A DNA stretch of 64,000 bases, taken from Paenibacillus polymyxa. GTDB lineage: Bacteria > Bacillota > Bacilli > Paenibacillales > Paenibacillaceae. A model generated the notes under the pieces. That model ran no database searches and had not been told where the DNA came from. It saw only the letters and a list, made by a program, of their open reading frames with translations. The stretch spans positions 740,741 to 804,740 of the forward strand of contig NZ_JAGGNR010000008.1 of NCBI RefSeq assembly GCF_018614975.1, in the 5' to 3' direction. A program made the position numbers and the translations under genes. Position 1 is the stretch's first letter. Every line of letters starts with the position of its first letter. Below, one piece after another: positions 1 to 9,828 of the stretch.

Positions 1-2598
<2,598 letters not shown>

Positions 2599-2653
2599 TT
2601 ATAGTTTGACTTATTCAAGGTTTCATCTGAATTTCCTTTTTGCTTTACATAAA

Positions 2654-2690
2654 CAAAAAAGACAGAGGTACGCCATAACTGGCGTCCTCT
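2654..2690 (-). terminator. Rho-independent terminator after the ABC permease genes
   Basis: An imperfect inverted repeat (AGAGGACGCC pairing with GGCGTACCTCT, one bulge) is followed on the minus strand by a run of six T. It lies 45 bases past the permease stop and separates the importer operon from the GH2 gene. Confidence 0.75.
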
Positions 2691-2735
2691 CTTCTTTCCT
2701 GCACCCGTCATTTTTGCACGGATATGCTATTTTCA

Positions 2736-3566
2736 TTACTTCACGGAACCTACCATACCTGCAACAAAATGTTTCTGCATGATGAAGAATACGATTGCTG
2801 TAGGCAGTGTTGCAATAACGATTGCTGTCATGATCACTCCATAATCCGGAGAATAACCAGCACCCAGATTTGAGATCAACAGTGGAATCGTTTGTTGGTC
2901 AGGTGTTTGCAATACAATGAGTGGCCACAGATAGTTGTTCCAGCTACTCATGAATGTAATGATTGCTGCCGCTGCATATGTTGTTTTCATTGTTGGCATG
3001 TAGATCTTCAGGAAGATCCCGAGTTCGCTCAAACCATCAATACGTCCAGCTTCCAGCAAGTCTTTCGGGAACATTTTGGTGTTCTGACGGAAGAAGAAGA
3101 TCAGGAACGCTGTTGCAATGGTAGGCAGGATAACCGCTGCCATCGTGTTAATTCCGATAACCGGCGTAATCCCCGAGATCGTTGCGAACATGCGATACAA
3201 CGGTACCATGATCGCTCCAAACGGGATCATCATGGATAACAACAAGATATTAAACACGATATCACGGGACTTCGTGCGGTATACCTCGAAGCCATAACCT
3301 GCCAAGGAACCAATAAACAGCGCCAGAACAGTGGAGACAACCGAGATAATCGCTGAGTTGCCGAGAGCCTGCACCAGATTCGTTGAATCAATCAGTTTGT
3401 TGAAGTTTTCAATGAAAGCTGAACCGGGTAGCAGTCTACCCTTAGTTACATCGACTGATGCATTTGTTGAACTGACCAGCATCCAGAAGAAAGGGAAAAT
3501 GGATACAAAGGCGACGATGGATAGGAACACATATGTGAAAATCCGTTTTGCTTTAGCTTTAGCCAT
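2736..3566 (-). CDS. carbohydrate ABC transporter permease, MalG/LacG type
   Basis: Inner-membrane permease of the CUT1 family of sugar importers, 276 residues, the usual length for the MalG partner. About six hydrophobic helices are visible. The cytoplasmic EAA loop that docks to the ATPase reads EAGRIDGLSELGIFLKIYMP, near residue 180. I chose the ATG at 3566 (MAKAKAKR) because AGGTG stands ten bases upstream; this start overlaps the end of the previous permease gene by 8 bases, which indicates translational coupling. It is the third gene of the order binding protein, MalF-like permease, MalG-like permease. No ATPase gene is present, as is common in Firmicutes where MsmX-type ATPases are shared. 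The sugar is unknown; the neighbouring glycosidases suggest a plant oligosaccharide (inference). Confidence 0.93.
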   Translation of the reverse strand: MAKAKAKRIFTYVFLSIVAFVSIFPFFWMLVSSTNASVDVTKGRLLPGSAFIENFNKLIDSTNLVQALGNSAIISVVSTVLALFIGSLAGYGFEVYRTKSRDIVFNILLLSMMIPFGAIMVPLYRMFATISGITPVIGINTMAAVILPTIATAFLIFFFRQNTKMFPKDLLEAGRIDGLSELGIFLKIYMPTMKTTYAAAAIITFMSSWNNYLWPLIVLQTPDQQTIPLLISNLGAGYSPDYGVIMTAIVIATLPTAIVFFIMQKHFVAGMVGSVK

Positions 3567-4458
3567 TTTTATTATCACCTGCCACTTTAAACTGGATGAT
3601 GGACAATACAATAATCAGAATTACGATGGAATACGAAACGGTTGCTGCATAACCGAAGTCCGGTGAATATTTGAACGAAAGGTTGTAGATGTATTGTGAA
3701 ATCGACATGGTCGCGTTACCCGGACCACCTTTGGTAATGTTCATGATCTCATCGAAGATTTGCAATGTACCAATCGTTGATGTGATGGACGTGAAGAGGA
3801 TAATCGGTTTGAGCAAAGGCACTGTGATTTTGAAAAATTGGGTGAAGGCATTCGCTCCGTCAATTCTTGCAGCTTCATAGATCGATTGATCGATGTTTTG
3901 CAGCGATGACAGATAGAAAATCATATTATATCCGGTCCAACGCCAAGTAACGGCGATTATGATCGTAATTTTAGCCCAGAACGGGTCTGTAATCCATTGA
4001 ATAGGATCGCCAATAATGTGCAGGCCCATCAAGAATTGATTGACCATTCCATCCGGTGCGAACAAATATTTGAATACAACAGAGTAAGCTACCAATGAGG
4101 TTACACAAGGCAGGAAAATCGCTGTACGGAAGAAACTCCGGAAGCGCAGTGTACTGTCATTCAACAATACGGAAATAAACAAACCGAGAATAATCATTAC
4201 AGGCACTTGGATAATCAGGTAGATGAACGTATTCGATAATGCTGTGCGGAACGTTGTGTCACCTAACAATCTTTTGTAGTTATCAATGCCCGTATATTCA
4301 AGATTGGCTCCTACACCAGACTTGAACGATAAGAGCAGCGCTTGGATCATCGGGTAGAAGTAAAAAGAAACAATCCCGACAACAGCCAGCAAAACAAAAG
4401 CCCATCCAGTCAAATTATTTTTCTTTTGGAGACTGTCTCCTGTATTCATGGCTTTCAC
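3559..4458 (-). CDS. carbohydrate ABC transporter permease, MalF/LacF type
   Basis: First permease of the CUT1 sugar importer, 299 residues, with about six transmembrane segments beginning near residue 20 and the EAA loop YEAARIDGANAFTQFFKI near residue 200. The best start is the GTG at 4458 (reading MKAMNTGDSLQKK), with GGAG eight bases upstream; an ATG three codons later at 4449 lacks a well-spaced ribosome binding site. The frame is open further upstream, but that part falls in an intercistronic stem-loop and does not look like protein. Its stop overlaps the start of the MalG-like gene, so the two permeases are translated together. Confidence 0.92.
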   Translation of the reverse strand: MKAMNTGDSLQKKNNLTGWAFVLLAVVGIVSFYFYPMIQALLLSFKSGVGANLEYTGIDNYKRLLGDTTFRTALSNTFIYLIIQVPVMIILGLFISVLLNDSTLRFRSFFRTAIFLPCVTSLVAYSVVFKYLFAPDGMVNQFLMGLHIIGDPIQWITDPFWAKITIIIAVTWRWTGYNMIFYLSSLQNIDQSIYEAARIDGANAFTQFFKITVPLLKPIILFTSITSTIGTLQIFDEIMNITKGGPGNATMSISQYIYNLSFKYSPDFGYAATVSYSIVILIIVLSIIQFKVAGDNKNG

Positions 4459-4501
4459 AGTATGGCTCCTCTCTGTCCATGGAACATGGGTAGAACCCAC
4501 A

Positions 4502-4551
4502 GAGCCTCTCGCCATATCCGTTCGACTTGCGCCGGACAAGGGAGACGGCTC
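4502..4551 (-). other. intercistronic stem-loop between binding-protein and permease genes
   Basis: Complementary arms GAGCCTCTC (4502-4510) and GAGACGGCTC (4542-4551) lie in the 131-base gap between the binding-protein gene and the first permease, with no T-run behind them. Such elements commonly protect the upstream mRNA so that binding protein outnumbers permease. The function here is inferred from position only. Confidence 0.45.
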
Positions 4552-4589
4552 CGATGTTTCCTGGGGTTCTATAAGTTACCTTGGGTATC

Positions 4590-5882
4590 TTAGTTTGTTT
4601 GTGCTTCAGCTTGTTTTTGTGCATCAGCCAGAACGTCATCAATAGCTTTACCGTTCAGGAATGCTTGCATCTCTACAACCAGAATATCTTCGATGGCATA
4701 TGTGTTGATACCATAGTTTACGCTTGGAATTTGTTCAGTCCATTTCGCGAAGTCTGCGAAGATTTTTTGTCCGCCGAAGAACTCGTCTTCTTTGGCATAA
4801 GCATCACCATCAACTGCCGGTTTGTACGTACCGATTGCACCGATGTTGTTCAACAGATCTTGATACAATTGTTTGTCGGAACCAAATGTTTTTGCTACGA
4901 AATCAGCAGCTTGATCTGCACCAGGAACGTTGTTCATCACATACCAAGAGCTACCACCCAAGTTGGATGCGTGAACAGAGTTTGGTTGACCAGCCATTTT
5001 TGGCATTGGAGCTACAGCCCATTTCCCGGATTGGGAGGCTTCTTGACGTACAGATGGTGAGAACCAGTTACCTGTAGGAATTGTTGCTACGCTACCGTTA
5101 TTGGCGTTGGCAACGAATTGACTCCAGTCAGAGTGCAATTTAACAATGTTGGCATCCATCATCGCTTTGTAGGTGATGAAAGCTTCTTTCAGTGCAGCGT
5201 TAGTAGCAATGTCAGGTGTTTTACCATCTTCTGTGGAATACCATTTACCTGCAGTTTGGATCATCATACGAATCAAACCAAGGTCATTCGGGTCAAGAGA
5301 AAGAAGCTCTTTACCTGTTTTAGCTTTTACGTCTTTACCAATTTGGATGTAATCATCCCAAGTGATGTCTTGCAGGTCAGCTGCTTTGTAGCCAGCTTGC
5401 TCCAGCAGGTCTGTTCTGTAGTACAAGCCAGCAACGCCGGAGTCAAATGGTACTCCGTATTGTTTGCCATCAAACGCTGTTGGTCCGAGTTTGTAATCTG
5501 CAAAATCGGAAGCCGTGATGCTGGAAGACAGATCTTTGAACGCATCAGGATATGCATTCAGGAAGCTTTGTGAGCGATAGTCTTCAATCAGAACTACGTT
5601 TGGAAGACCGCTGGCAGTTCCGGAGTTAAGACCTGTGTTCAGTTTCTGAATGATATCAGCCTGAGCGTACTCAATGATGTTAATTTTCACATCAGGATTT
5701 GCTTTTTGATATGCTTCTTTTGCTGTTTCCATTGCAGCTACGTTAAAAGCTTTGTCCCAAGCCCAGACCGTAATTTCGTTTGTTTTTTCGTCACCACCAC
5801 TAGCGGAATTACCTCCGCCACCGGATGAACATGCGGACAACAGCAGTACTGTAACAAGCATCAATACCCACATTTTTTTCAA
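4590..5882 (-). CDS. sugar ABC transporter substrate-binding lipoprotein
   Basis: Extracellular solute-binding protein of the CUT1 sugar importer, about 430 residues, anchored to the membrane by lipid. The signal peptide ends in the lipobox LLLSACSS followed by a Gly/Ser linker, and the mature part shows the family pattern (ITVWAWD at the start; WDDYIQIGK and PTGNWFSP later). The start is best placed at a TTG at 5882 (reading MKKMWVLML), nine bases after AAGGGGAG; an ATG at 5873 is the alternative. The frame is open back to 6116, but that extension contains cre-like boxes and AT-rich repeats and would bury the signal peptide, so I exclude it. First gene of the importer operon. It lies next to a YesM/YesN pair, the usual regulators of such importers. 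Confidence 0.93.
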   Translation of the reverse strand: MKKMWVLMLVTVLLLSACSSGGGGNSASGGDEKTNEITVWAWDKAFNVAAMETAKEAYQKANPDVKINIIEYAQADIIQKLNTGLNSGTASGLPNVVLIEDYRSQSFLNAYPDAFKDLSSSITASDFADYKLGPTAFDGKQYGVPFDSGVAGLYYRTDLLEQAGYKAADLQDITWDDYIQIGKDVKAKTGKELLSLDPNDLGLIRMMIQTAGKWYSTEDGKTPDIATNAALKEAFITYKAMMDANIVKLHSDWSQFVANANNGSVATIPTGNWFSPSVRQEASQSGKWAVAPMPKMAGQPNSVHASNLGGSSWYVMNNVPGADQAADFVAKTFGSDKQLYQDLLNNIGAIGTYKPAVDGDAYAKEDEFFGGQKIFADFAKWTEQIPSVNYGINTYAIEDILVVEMQAFLNGKAIDDVLADAQKQAEAQTN

Positions 5883-5932
5883 AACATTCAACTCCCCTTC
5901 AACCTCTTTGTGTGTAATTTGTTTGCGTTTTC

Positions 5933-5946
5933 TGAAAGCGGTTGCT
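5933..5946. promoter_or_regulatory. cre-like box upstream of the sugar importer operon
   Basis: TGAAAGCGGTTGCT matches 12 of 14 positions of the CcpA consensus TGWAANCGNTNWCA. It lies about 50 bases before the TTG start of the binding protein, a position suited to a transcription roadblock. CcpA binding is inferred. Confidence 0.45.
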
Positions 5947-6040
5947 TTCGATGTATTCATCTTATCATTCCCATATCTCCATTCGTTAGTAATAATTTTG
6001 TGCGGATTTGTCATCTTATTGCCACAATGAAAACCTTTAC

Positions 6041-6054
6041 AGAAAACGTTTGCA
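6041..6054. promoter_or_regulatory. second cre-like box upstream of the sugar importer operon
   Basis: AGAAAACGTTTGCA matches 12 of 14 positions of the cre consensus. It lies about 160 bases before the start, near the expected promoter. It could equally be a site for a LacI-family regulator other than CcpA. Confidence 0.4.
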
Positions 6055-6066
6055 TTAAATTTGTTT

Positions 6067-6098
6067 TTTTGTAATTTCTTTTGATTTTGTAATTTCTT
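6067..6098. repeat. tandem direct repeat, possible response-regulator site
   Basis: The 14-mer TTTTGTAATTTCTT occurs at 6067-6080 and again at 6085-6098, an 18-base period. It lies in the promoter region of the importer operon. Tandem direct repeats are the usual layout of AraC-type DNA sites, so the neighbouring YesN-like regulator is the natural candidate. Binding is inferred; AT-richness weakens the case. Confidence 0.4.
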
Positions 6099-6147
6099 GA
6101 TCTTGAAATAGTACAAATATGTATTCTCACTTCACCTCTGAACATGA

Positions 6148-6186
6148 AATCCCCCGTCTCTGTAGATACACAGAAACGAGGGATCT
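6148..6186 (-). terminator. hairpin after the sensor kinase gene
   Basis: The arms ATCCCCCGTCTCTGT and ACAGAAACGAGGGAT pair across a 4-6 base loop. Only a short T stretch follows on the minus strand, so termination may be moderate. It lies about 40 bases past the kinase stop and ahead of the importer promoter region. Confidence 0.55.
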
Positions 6187-6222
6187 CAATTGGAGATGTA
6201 TTCAATTGAAATAGGCTACCAT

Positions 6223-7992
6223 TCAACTCGTGATTAAAGGCAAGGTAACGGTGACTCTTGTCCCTTCCCCAACGTTACTCATAATGGTGACACCATAGGG
6301 TGAACCATATAATAACTCAATACGGTCATGTACATTGCGAATACCGATACCGCTGAATAGTTGACGATTGTTCTTTGGATTGGGCAACGTTTCTCCCCTG
6401 ACAAGCCCTTCAATTCCATCCCCATTGTCCATAATCTCACAGATGAGTGATTCTCCCGCTCTGGAAACCATGACATGAATCGTTCCCGTTTCTTTCTTGA
6501 TGAATCCATGGAAAAATGCATTCTCGATAAACGGCTGGATCATCAGTTTGGGTACATGATAGTGTGTACAATCCGGAGCGACGTAAAAAGCTGCTTTAAT
6601 CCGGCCACCATATCTGACGTGATTAATGAAGACATAATTTTTCAAATTTTCGACTTCTTGTTCAACTGTAACAGTCTGACTCACGTCACTAATTGTATTC
6701 TGTAACAATCCGATCAGTGCATTAATGGTCTCCGCTGCTCTGTCTTTGTTGCCTTGTTGCACCAGAACTTTGACAGAAGCAAGTGTATTGTACAAGAAGT
6801 GAGGATTAATCTGACTCTGTAATGCCGCAAGCTCTGCGTTACGTTGTTCATGCTGTGTCTGTACTAACTGATCCACATAATCATGCAGTTCATCAAGCAT
6901 GTAATTGTAAGCATTACCAAGCTGCCTGCTCTCGTAGCTTCCGCTCACCGGAATATAGTTGTCCAGATCACTTTTCGTAATATTGGACATCTGCTTCACC
7001 AGTCTGCGCAGGGACTTGGTAATCTGGCTGGTGATGAGAAATACCAGAATAAGAGCCCCTACAACGATAGCTGCACAGATCAGAGCAACCGTCTTCATGT
7101 CGATGAGTTGACCCATCGCCAGATCCTTATCCACGACATTGACAATATAAAACCGATAGAATGGTAAATACTCGGATAAAACGACGCTATCTTGATCCAT
7201 CACACGAGCATTGATACTTCTCGGAGACGTTTTGTTCATTTCTCGGGCATATGACAGCAAATCCAGCTGAGTTGTCCCGATCCAGTCTTCACGATTCGAA
7301 GATACAATCTCACCTTTTTCGTTCATAATGACCACGTCATTGCCTCGACTTGTAAAGCTGGCATAGAACTGCCGGAACGCCTCCTCTCTCATGGTGACAT
7401 AGAGCGTACCATACATTCGGCTGCGGGCCCGATCCGTCAATGCTTTCGTGGCAGAGATCATCTGCTGACTTCCGATCGTTGCATCGTTTTGGTAATCATC
7501 AAAGATAAGACGACTCGGCGTCTCAGCTGCTTCCATCGTAATTGGCTCCTGCTTCAATTCTTCCACGGACAACTGAAGGTGAGCACGATTCGTGGAATAG
7601 CTCCGTCCATTAATCCCGATAATTGTTATCCCGACTTCGTAGGATTCTGTGATGGATTGAATTCGATCCATCGTTTCCCTCATATTATAGAAGGATTTGG
7701 CCATTGTGAGGGAATCGGCATCTCCTTCGGACAGGAATCCTCGGATCGATCCACTCTGCGTCACATTATTCGATACGGCAGCAATGGCCTCATTAAAGGA
7801 TTCAAAATTTGTTTTGATCTGATTAAGCACCTTGGAGTTTGTGATACTGAACGTCTCAGTAAACAGATTGGTTGACATGTGAATGGTCGTCCATAAGATG
7901 AGTACAGAAACGAGGACAATACTGATGACCATAACCAGAAACAACTTGGGAAACAATCCGAGACGAGATAATCTATTCATCCATTTCTTCAT
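6223..7992 (-). CDS. sensor histidine kinase, YesM family
   Basis: Membrane sensor of a two-component system, 589 residues. Visible order: transmembrane helix near 16-36, an extracellular sensing region of about 250 residues, a second helix near 296-316, a HAMP linker, the His_kinase (LytS/YesM) domain with the phospho-accepting His in QINPHFLYNTL near residue 395, and a C-terminal HATPase with DNGDGIEG and GIGIRNVHDRIELLYG. It starts 18 bases after the response-regulator gene, so the two form one operon. YesM-type kinases typically sense extracellular saccharides or the loaded binding protein and control an adjacent CUT1 importer; here the importer lies immediately downstream, which supports that role. 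The exact ligand cannot be read from sequence. Confidence 0.95.
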   Translation of the reverse strand: MKKWMNRLSRLGLFPKLFLVMVISIVLVSVLILWTTIHMSTNLFTETFSITNSKVLNQIKTNFESFNEAIAAVSNNVTQSGSIRGFLSEGDADSLTMAKSFYNMRETMDRIQSITESYEVGITIIGINGRSYSTNRAHLQLSVEELKQEPITMEAAETPSRLIFDDYQNDATIGSQQMISATKALTDRARSRMYGTLYVTMREEAFRQFYASFTSRGNDVVIMNEKGEIVSSNREDWIGTTQLDLLSYAREMNKTSPRSINARVMDQDSVVLSEYLPFYRFYIVNVVDKDLAMGQLIDMKTVALICAAIVVGALILVFLITSQITKSLRRLVKQMSNITKSDLDNYIPVSGSYESRQLGNAYNYMLDELHDYVDQLVQTQHEQRNAELAALQSQINPHFLYNTLASVKVLVQQGNKDRAAETINALIGLLQNTISDVSQTVTVEQEVENLKNYVFINHVRYGGRIKAAFYVAPDCTHYHVPKLMIQPFIENAFFHGFIKKETGTIHVMVSRAGESLICEIMDNGDGIEGLVRGETLPNPKNNRQLFSGIGIRNVHDRIELLYGSPYGVTIMSNVGEGTRVTVTLPLITS

Positions 7993-8010
7993 GATTTTAT
8001 CCTTCTGACT

Positions 8011-9558
8011 TTATGCCCAGAATTTGCGCCGGTATCGGCTTGGTGATAATCCGGTGAATTTTTTGAATACTTTGCAAAAGTAACTATGATCGGAATAGCC
8101 TACCATATTGCTAATCTCAGAGATCGTTACATCATCGGATCGGAGCAATTCCTCGGCTTTTTCTATACGAATTTTATTCAAGTATTCATTAAATCCTTCT
8201 TTTTTATGAGATGAGAAATAACTGGATAAATACGATGGATTAAAATGAAAGTGCTTGGCTACTTCAGCAAGCCCGAGCGGCTGATCAAAGTGCTCATGCA
8301 TGTAATCCAGCAGCATCTTCATATTGGGATCACTTCGTTTTCCACCTGCACCAGCGGTGCACTCCTGAACTTCCGTCATGAATTGGTCAAGCACAGTCAT
8401 GACTTCGTCCAGACTCGAAGCCCCGTCCACATTTTTAAAATACGTATATTTGCTCTCTTCCAGCCCGGCAGACTGGACATCCATATCCGCGAGGGCAATG
8501 GTCACGTTGAAGATCAAGTTACCGAGAAATGATTTGATCTCAAACACATCGGCAATATAATCCCGTCCAAGTGTTTTCGCATGATCCTGTAAATACTCCC
8601 TTGCCGCTTCGACCCGGTTACGCTTCACATGCTGCAAAAACATATTCACATTAAACTGGTAACCTGCGGGATGCATTGGAGGCAGTTCACCATACACCAG
8701 GATGGGTCGATCCTTATAATAGAAGCGATATTCCATCAACTTGATCAGGCGTTCACGGTAAACGGTACCCATCTGTTCAAATGAAGTAAAGCTGTCACTA
8801 AGCACCCATCCAGGGTTGCCTTGCGCCGATGCATTTTCACTAGCCAGCTGTCTGATCCGTTCAAGCATCCATTCATCTCTCGCAGGATCGACATTAAGAA
8901 GCATCACAGGTAATGTACTCTCTGCGGGAACCATTGCACATTCCACTTCTGGCAGATCACTGCGGAGCTTGGATTCAATCTGTTCCTGATCCAGCTTCAG
9001 TGGATTCCATCCAGCATCCATGGGTTTATACACAAGCAAACGAAAGGATTCGTACGGAAAAGTATCTCGTATCATCGGCATTTCGTTATCTTCATCCAGT
9101 GTAAAACCGGATAACATCTTCTCCATCAGTTGTCCAAGTCTCCAGCCATCGTGCGACGGCTCAAACTGCAGCTCCGGAATTTTACCTGCTGTGCGTTGAA
9201 GGACCTGCAATAATTCATTCGTATCCAGCTTTGGTTTCAGTATATAATCGGCTGCCCCGTGCTGAAGCGTGGAACGTACATACTCGAACTCGCTGAAGCT
9301 GCTAAGTACAATAACTTCAATCTGCGGATTACTAGCTTTTAGTGTACGGACAAACGTTTCGCCATCCATGACAGGCATGACAATGTCGGTAATCACAATA
9401 TCCGGTTTTAACAGGTCCACCTGCTGTAATCCTTCTTCACCGTTGGAAGCTTCACCCACAATGATAAATCCTTCCGCTTCCCAGTTCATATGGTGCTTTA
9501 TGCCCTGCCTTACCAGAAACTCATCGTCAACAATCAGCACCTTGCACAACCGGTTCAT
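8011..9558 (-). CDS. response regulator with AraC-type output domain, YesN family
   Basis: Cytoplasmic DNA-binding partner of the YesM-like kinase, 515 residues. The receiver domain occupies residues 1-120, with the acidic pair D11/D12, the phospho-acceptor D58 in DIVITDIVMP and the conserved Lys of LKPKLD near 107. A long middle region of unknown fold follows, then an AraC-type double helix-turn-helix over about the last 105 residues (FNPSYLSSYFSSHKKEGFNEYL, split here by the two helices; ISNMVGYSDHSYFCKVFKK). The ATG at 9558 follows a GGGGGT site. First gene of the regulator-kinase operon. A dyad flanked by direct repeats lies about 75-100 bases upstream and may mediate autoregulation. Confidence 0.95.
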   Translation of the reverse strand: MNRLCKVLIVDDEFLVRQGIKHHMNWEAEGFIIVGEASNGEEGLQQVDLLKPDIVITDIVMPVMDGETFVRTLKASNPQIEVIVLSSFSEFEYVRSTLQHGAADYILKPKLDTNELLQVLQRTAGKIPELQFEPSHDGWRLGQLMEKMLSGFTLDEDNEMPMIRDTFPYESFRLLVYKPMDAGWNPLKLDQEQIESKLRSDLPEVECAMVPAESTLPVMLLNVDPARDEWMLERIRQLASENASAQGNPGWVLSDSFTSFEQMGTVYRERLIKLMEYRFYYKDRPILVYGELPPMHPAGYQFNVNMFLQHVKRNRVEAAREYLQDHAKTLGRDYIADVFEIKSFLGNLIFNVTIALADMDVQSAGLEESKYTYFKNVDGASSLDEVMTVLDQFMTEVQECTAGAGGKRSDPNMKMLLDYMHEHFDQPLGLAEVAKHFHFNPSYLSSYFSSHKKEGFNEYLNKIRIEKAEELLRSDDVTISEISNMVGYSDHSYFCKVFKKFTGLSPSRYRRKFWA

Positions 9559-9623
9559 GACCCTTGACCCCCTTGTCTAATCTTTCCTCTATATCTGTAC
9601 AGGCTATACCAACTATTATATAT

Positions 9624-9657
9624 CGGTTACAAACACTTTCCAGTGTTAGCGGTTACA
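9624..9657. promoter_or_regulatory. dyad flanked by direct repeats upstream of the yesN-like gene
   Basis: CGGTTACA occurs at 9624-9631 and again at 9650-9657. Between them is a perfect 6-bp-arm inverted repeat, AACACT-TTCC-AGTGTT (9632-9647). A TATAAT-like -10 (minus strand) lies directly downstream. The arrangement suggests an operator over the promoter of the two-component operon; the binding protein is unknown. Confidence 0.45.
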
Positions 9658-9749
9658 TTAATTTAAAATTGATTGTACATCTTTTTATATCCTAAAACGA
9701 TCCTTTAAGCAATGGTAACTATCTGTAGTTTACACTATATTTCGACAAA

Positions 9750-9795
9750 ATAAGAAGCCCCGACTCGCCATTTGATCATTCGGCGAATCAGGACC
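9750..9795 (-). terminator. Rho-independent terminator after the GH74 gene
   Basis: GATTCGCC and GGCGAGTC form the stem, followed on the minus strand by a T-rich stretch (CTTCTTATTTTG). It lies directly past the xyloglucanase stop. Confidence 0.75.
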
Positions 9796-9828
9796 TATTT
9801 CAATCCTTTATTTCGTTAAATCACTCAT

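Noticed and set aside
2892..3239. Long plus-strand open frame opposite the permease genes, one of many
   Set aside because: It is Cys/His-rich, lacks a ribosome binding site and lies wholly opposite a well-supported permease; a codon-bias shadow.
5883..6116. Upstream open extension of the sugar-binding protein frame (78 codons)
   Set aside because: It would place charged, AT-rich sequence ahead of a perfect lipoprotein signal peptide and covers cre-like boxes; a TTG with an ideal ribosome binding site explains the true start.
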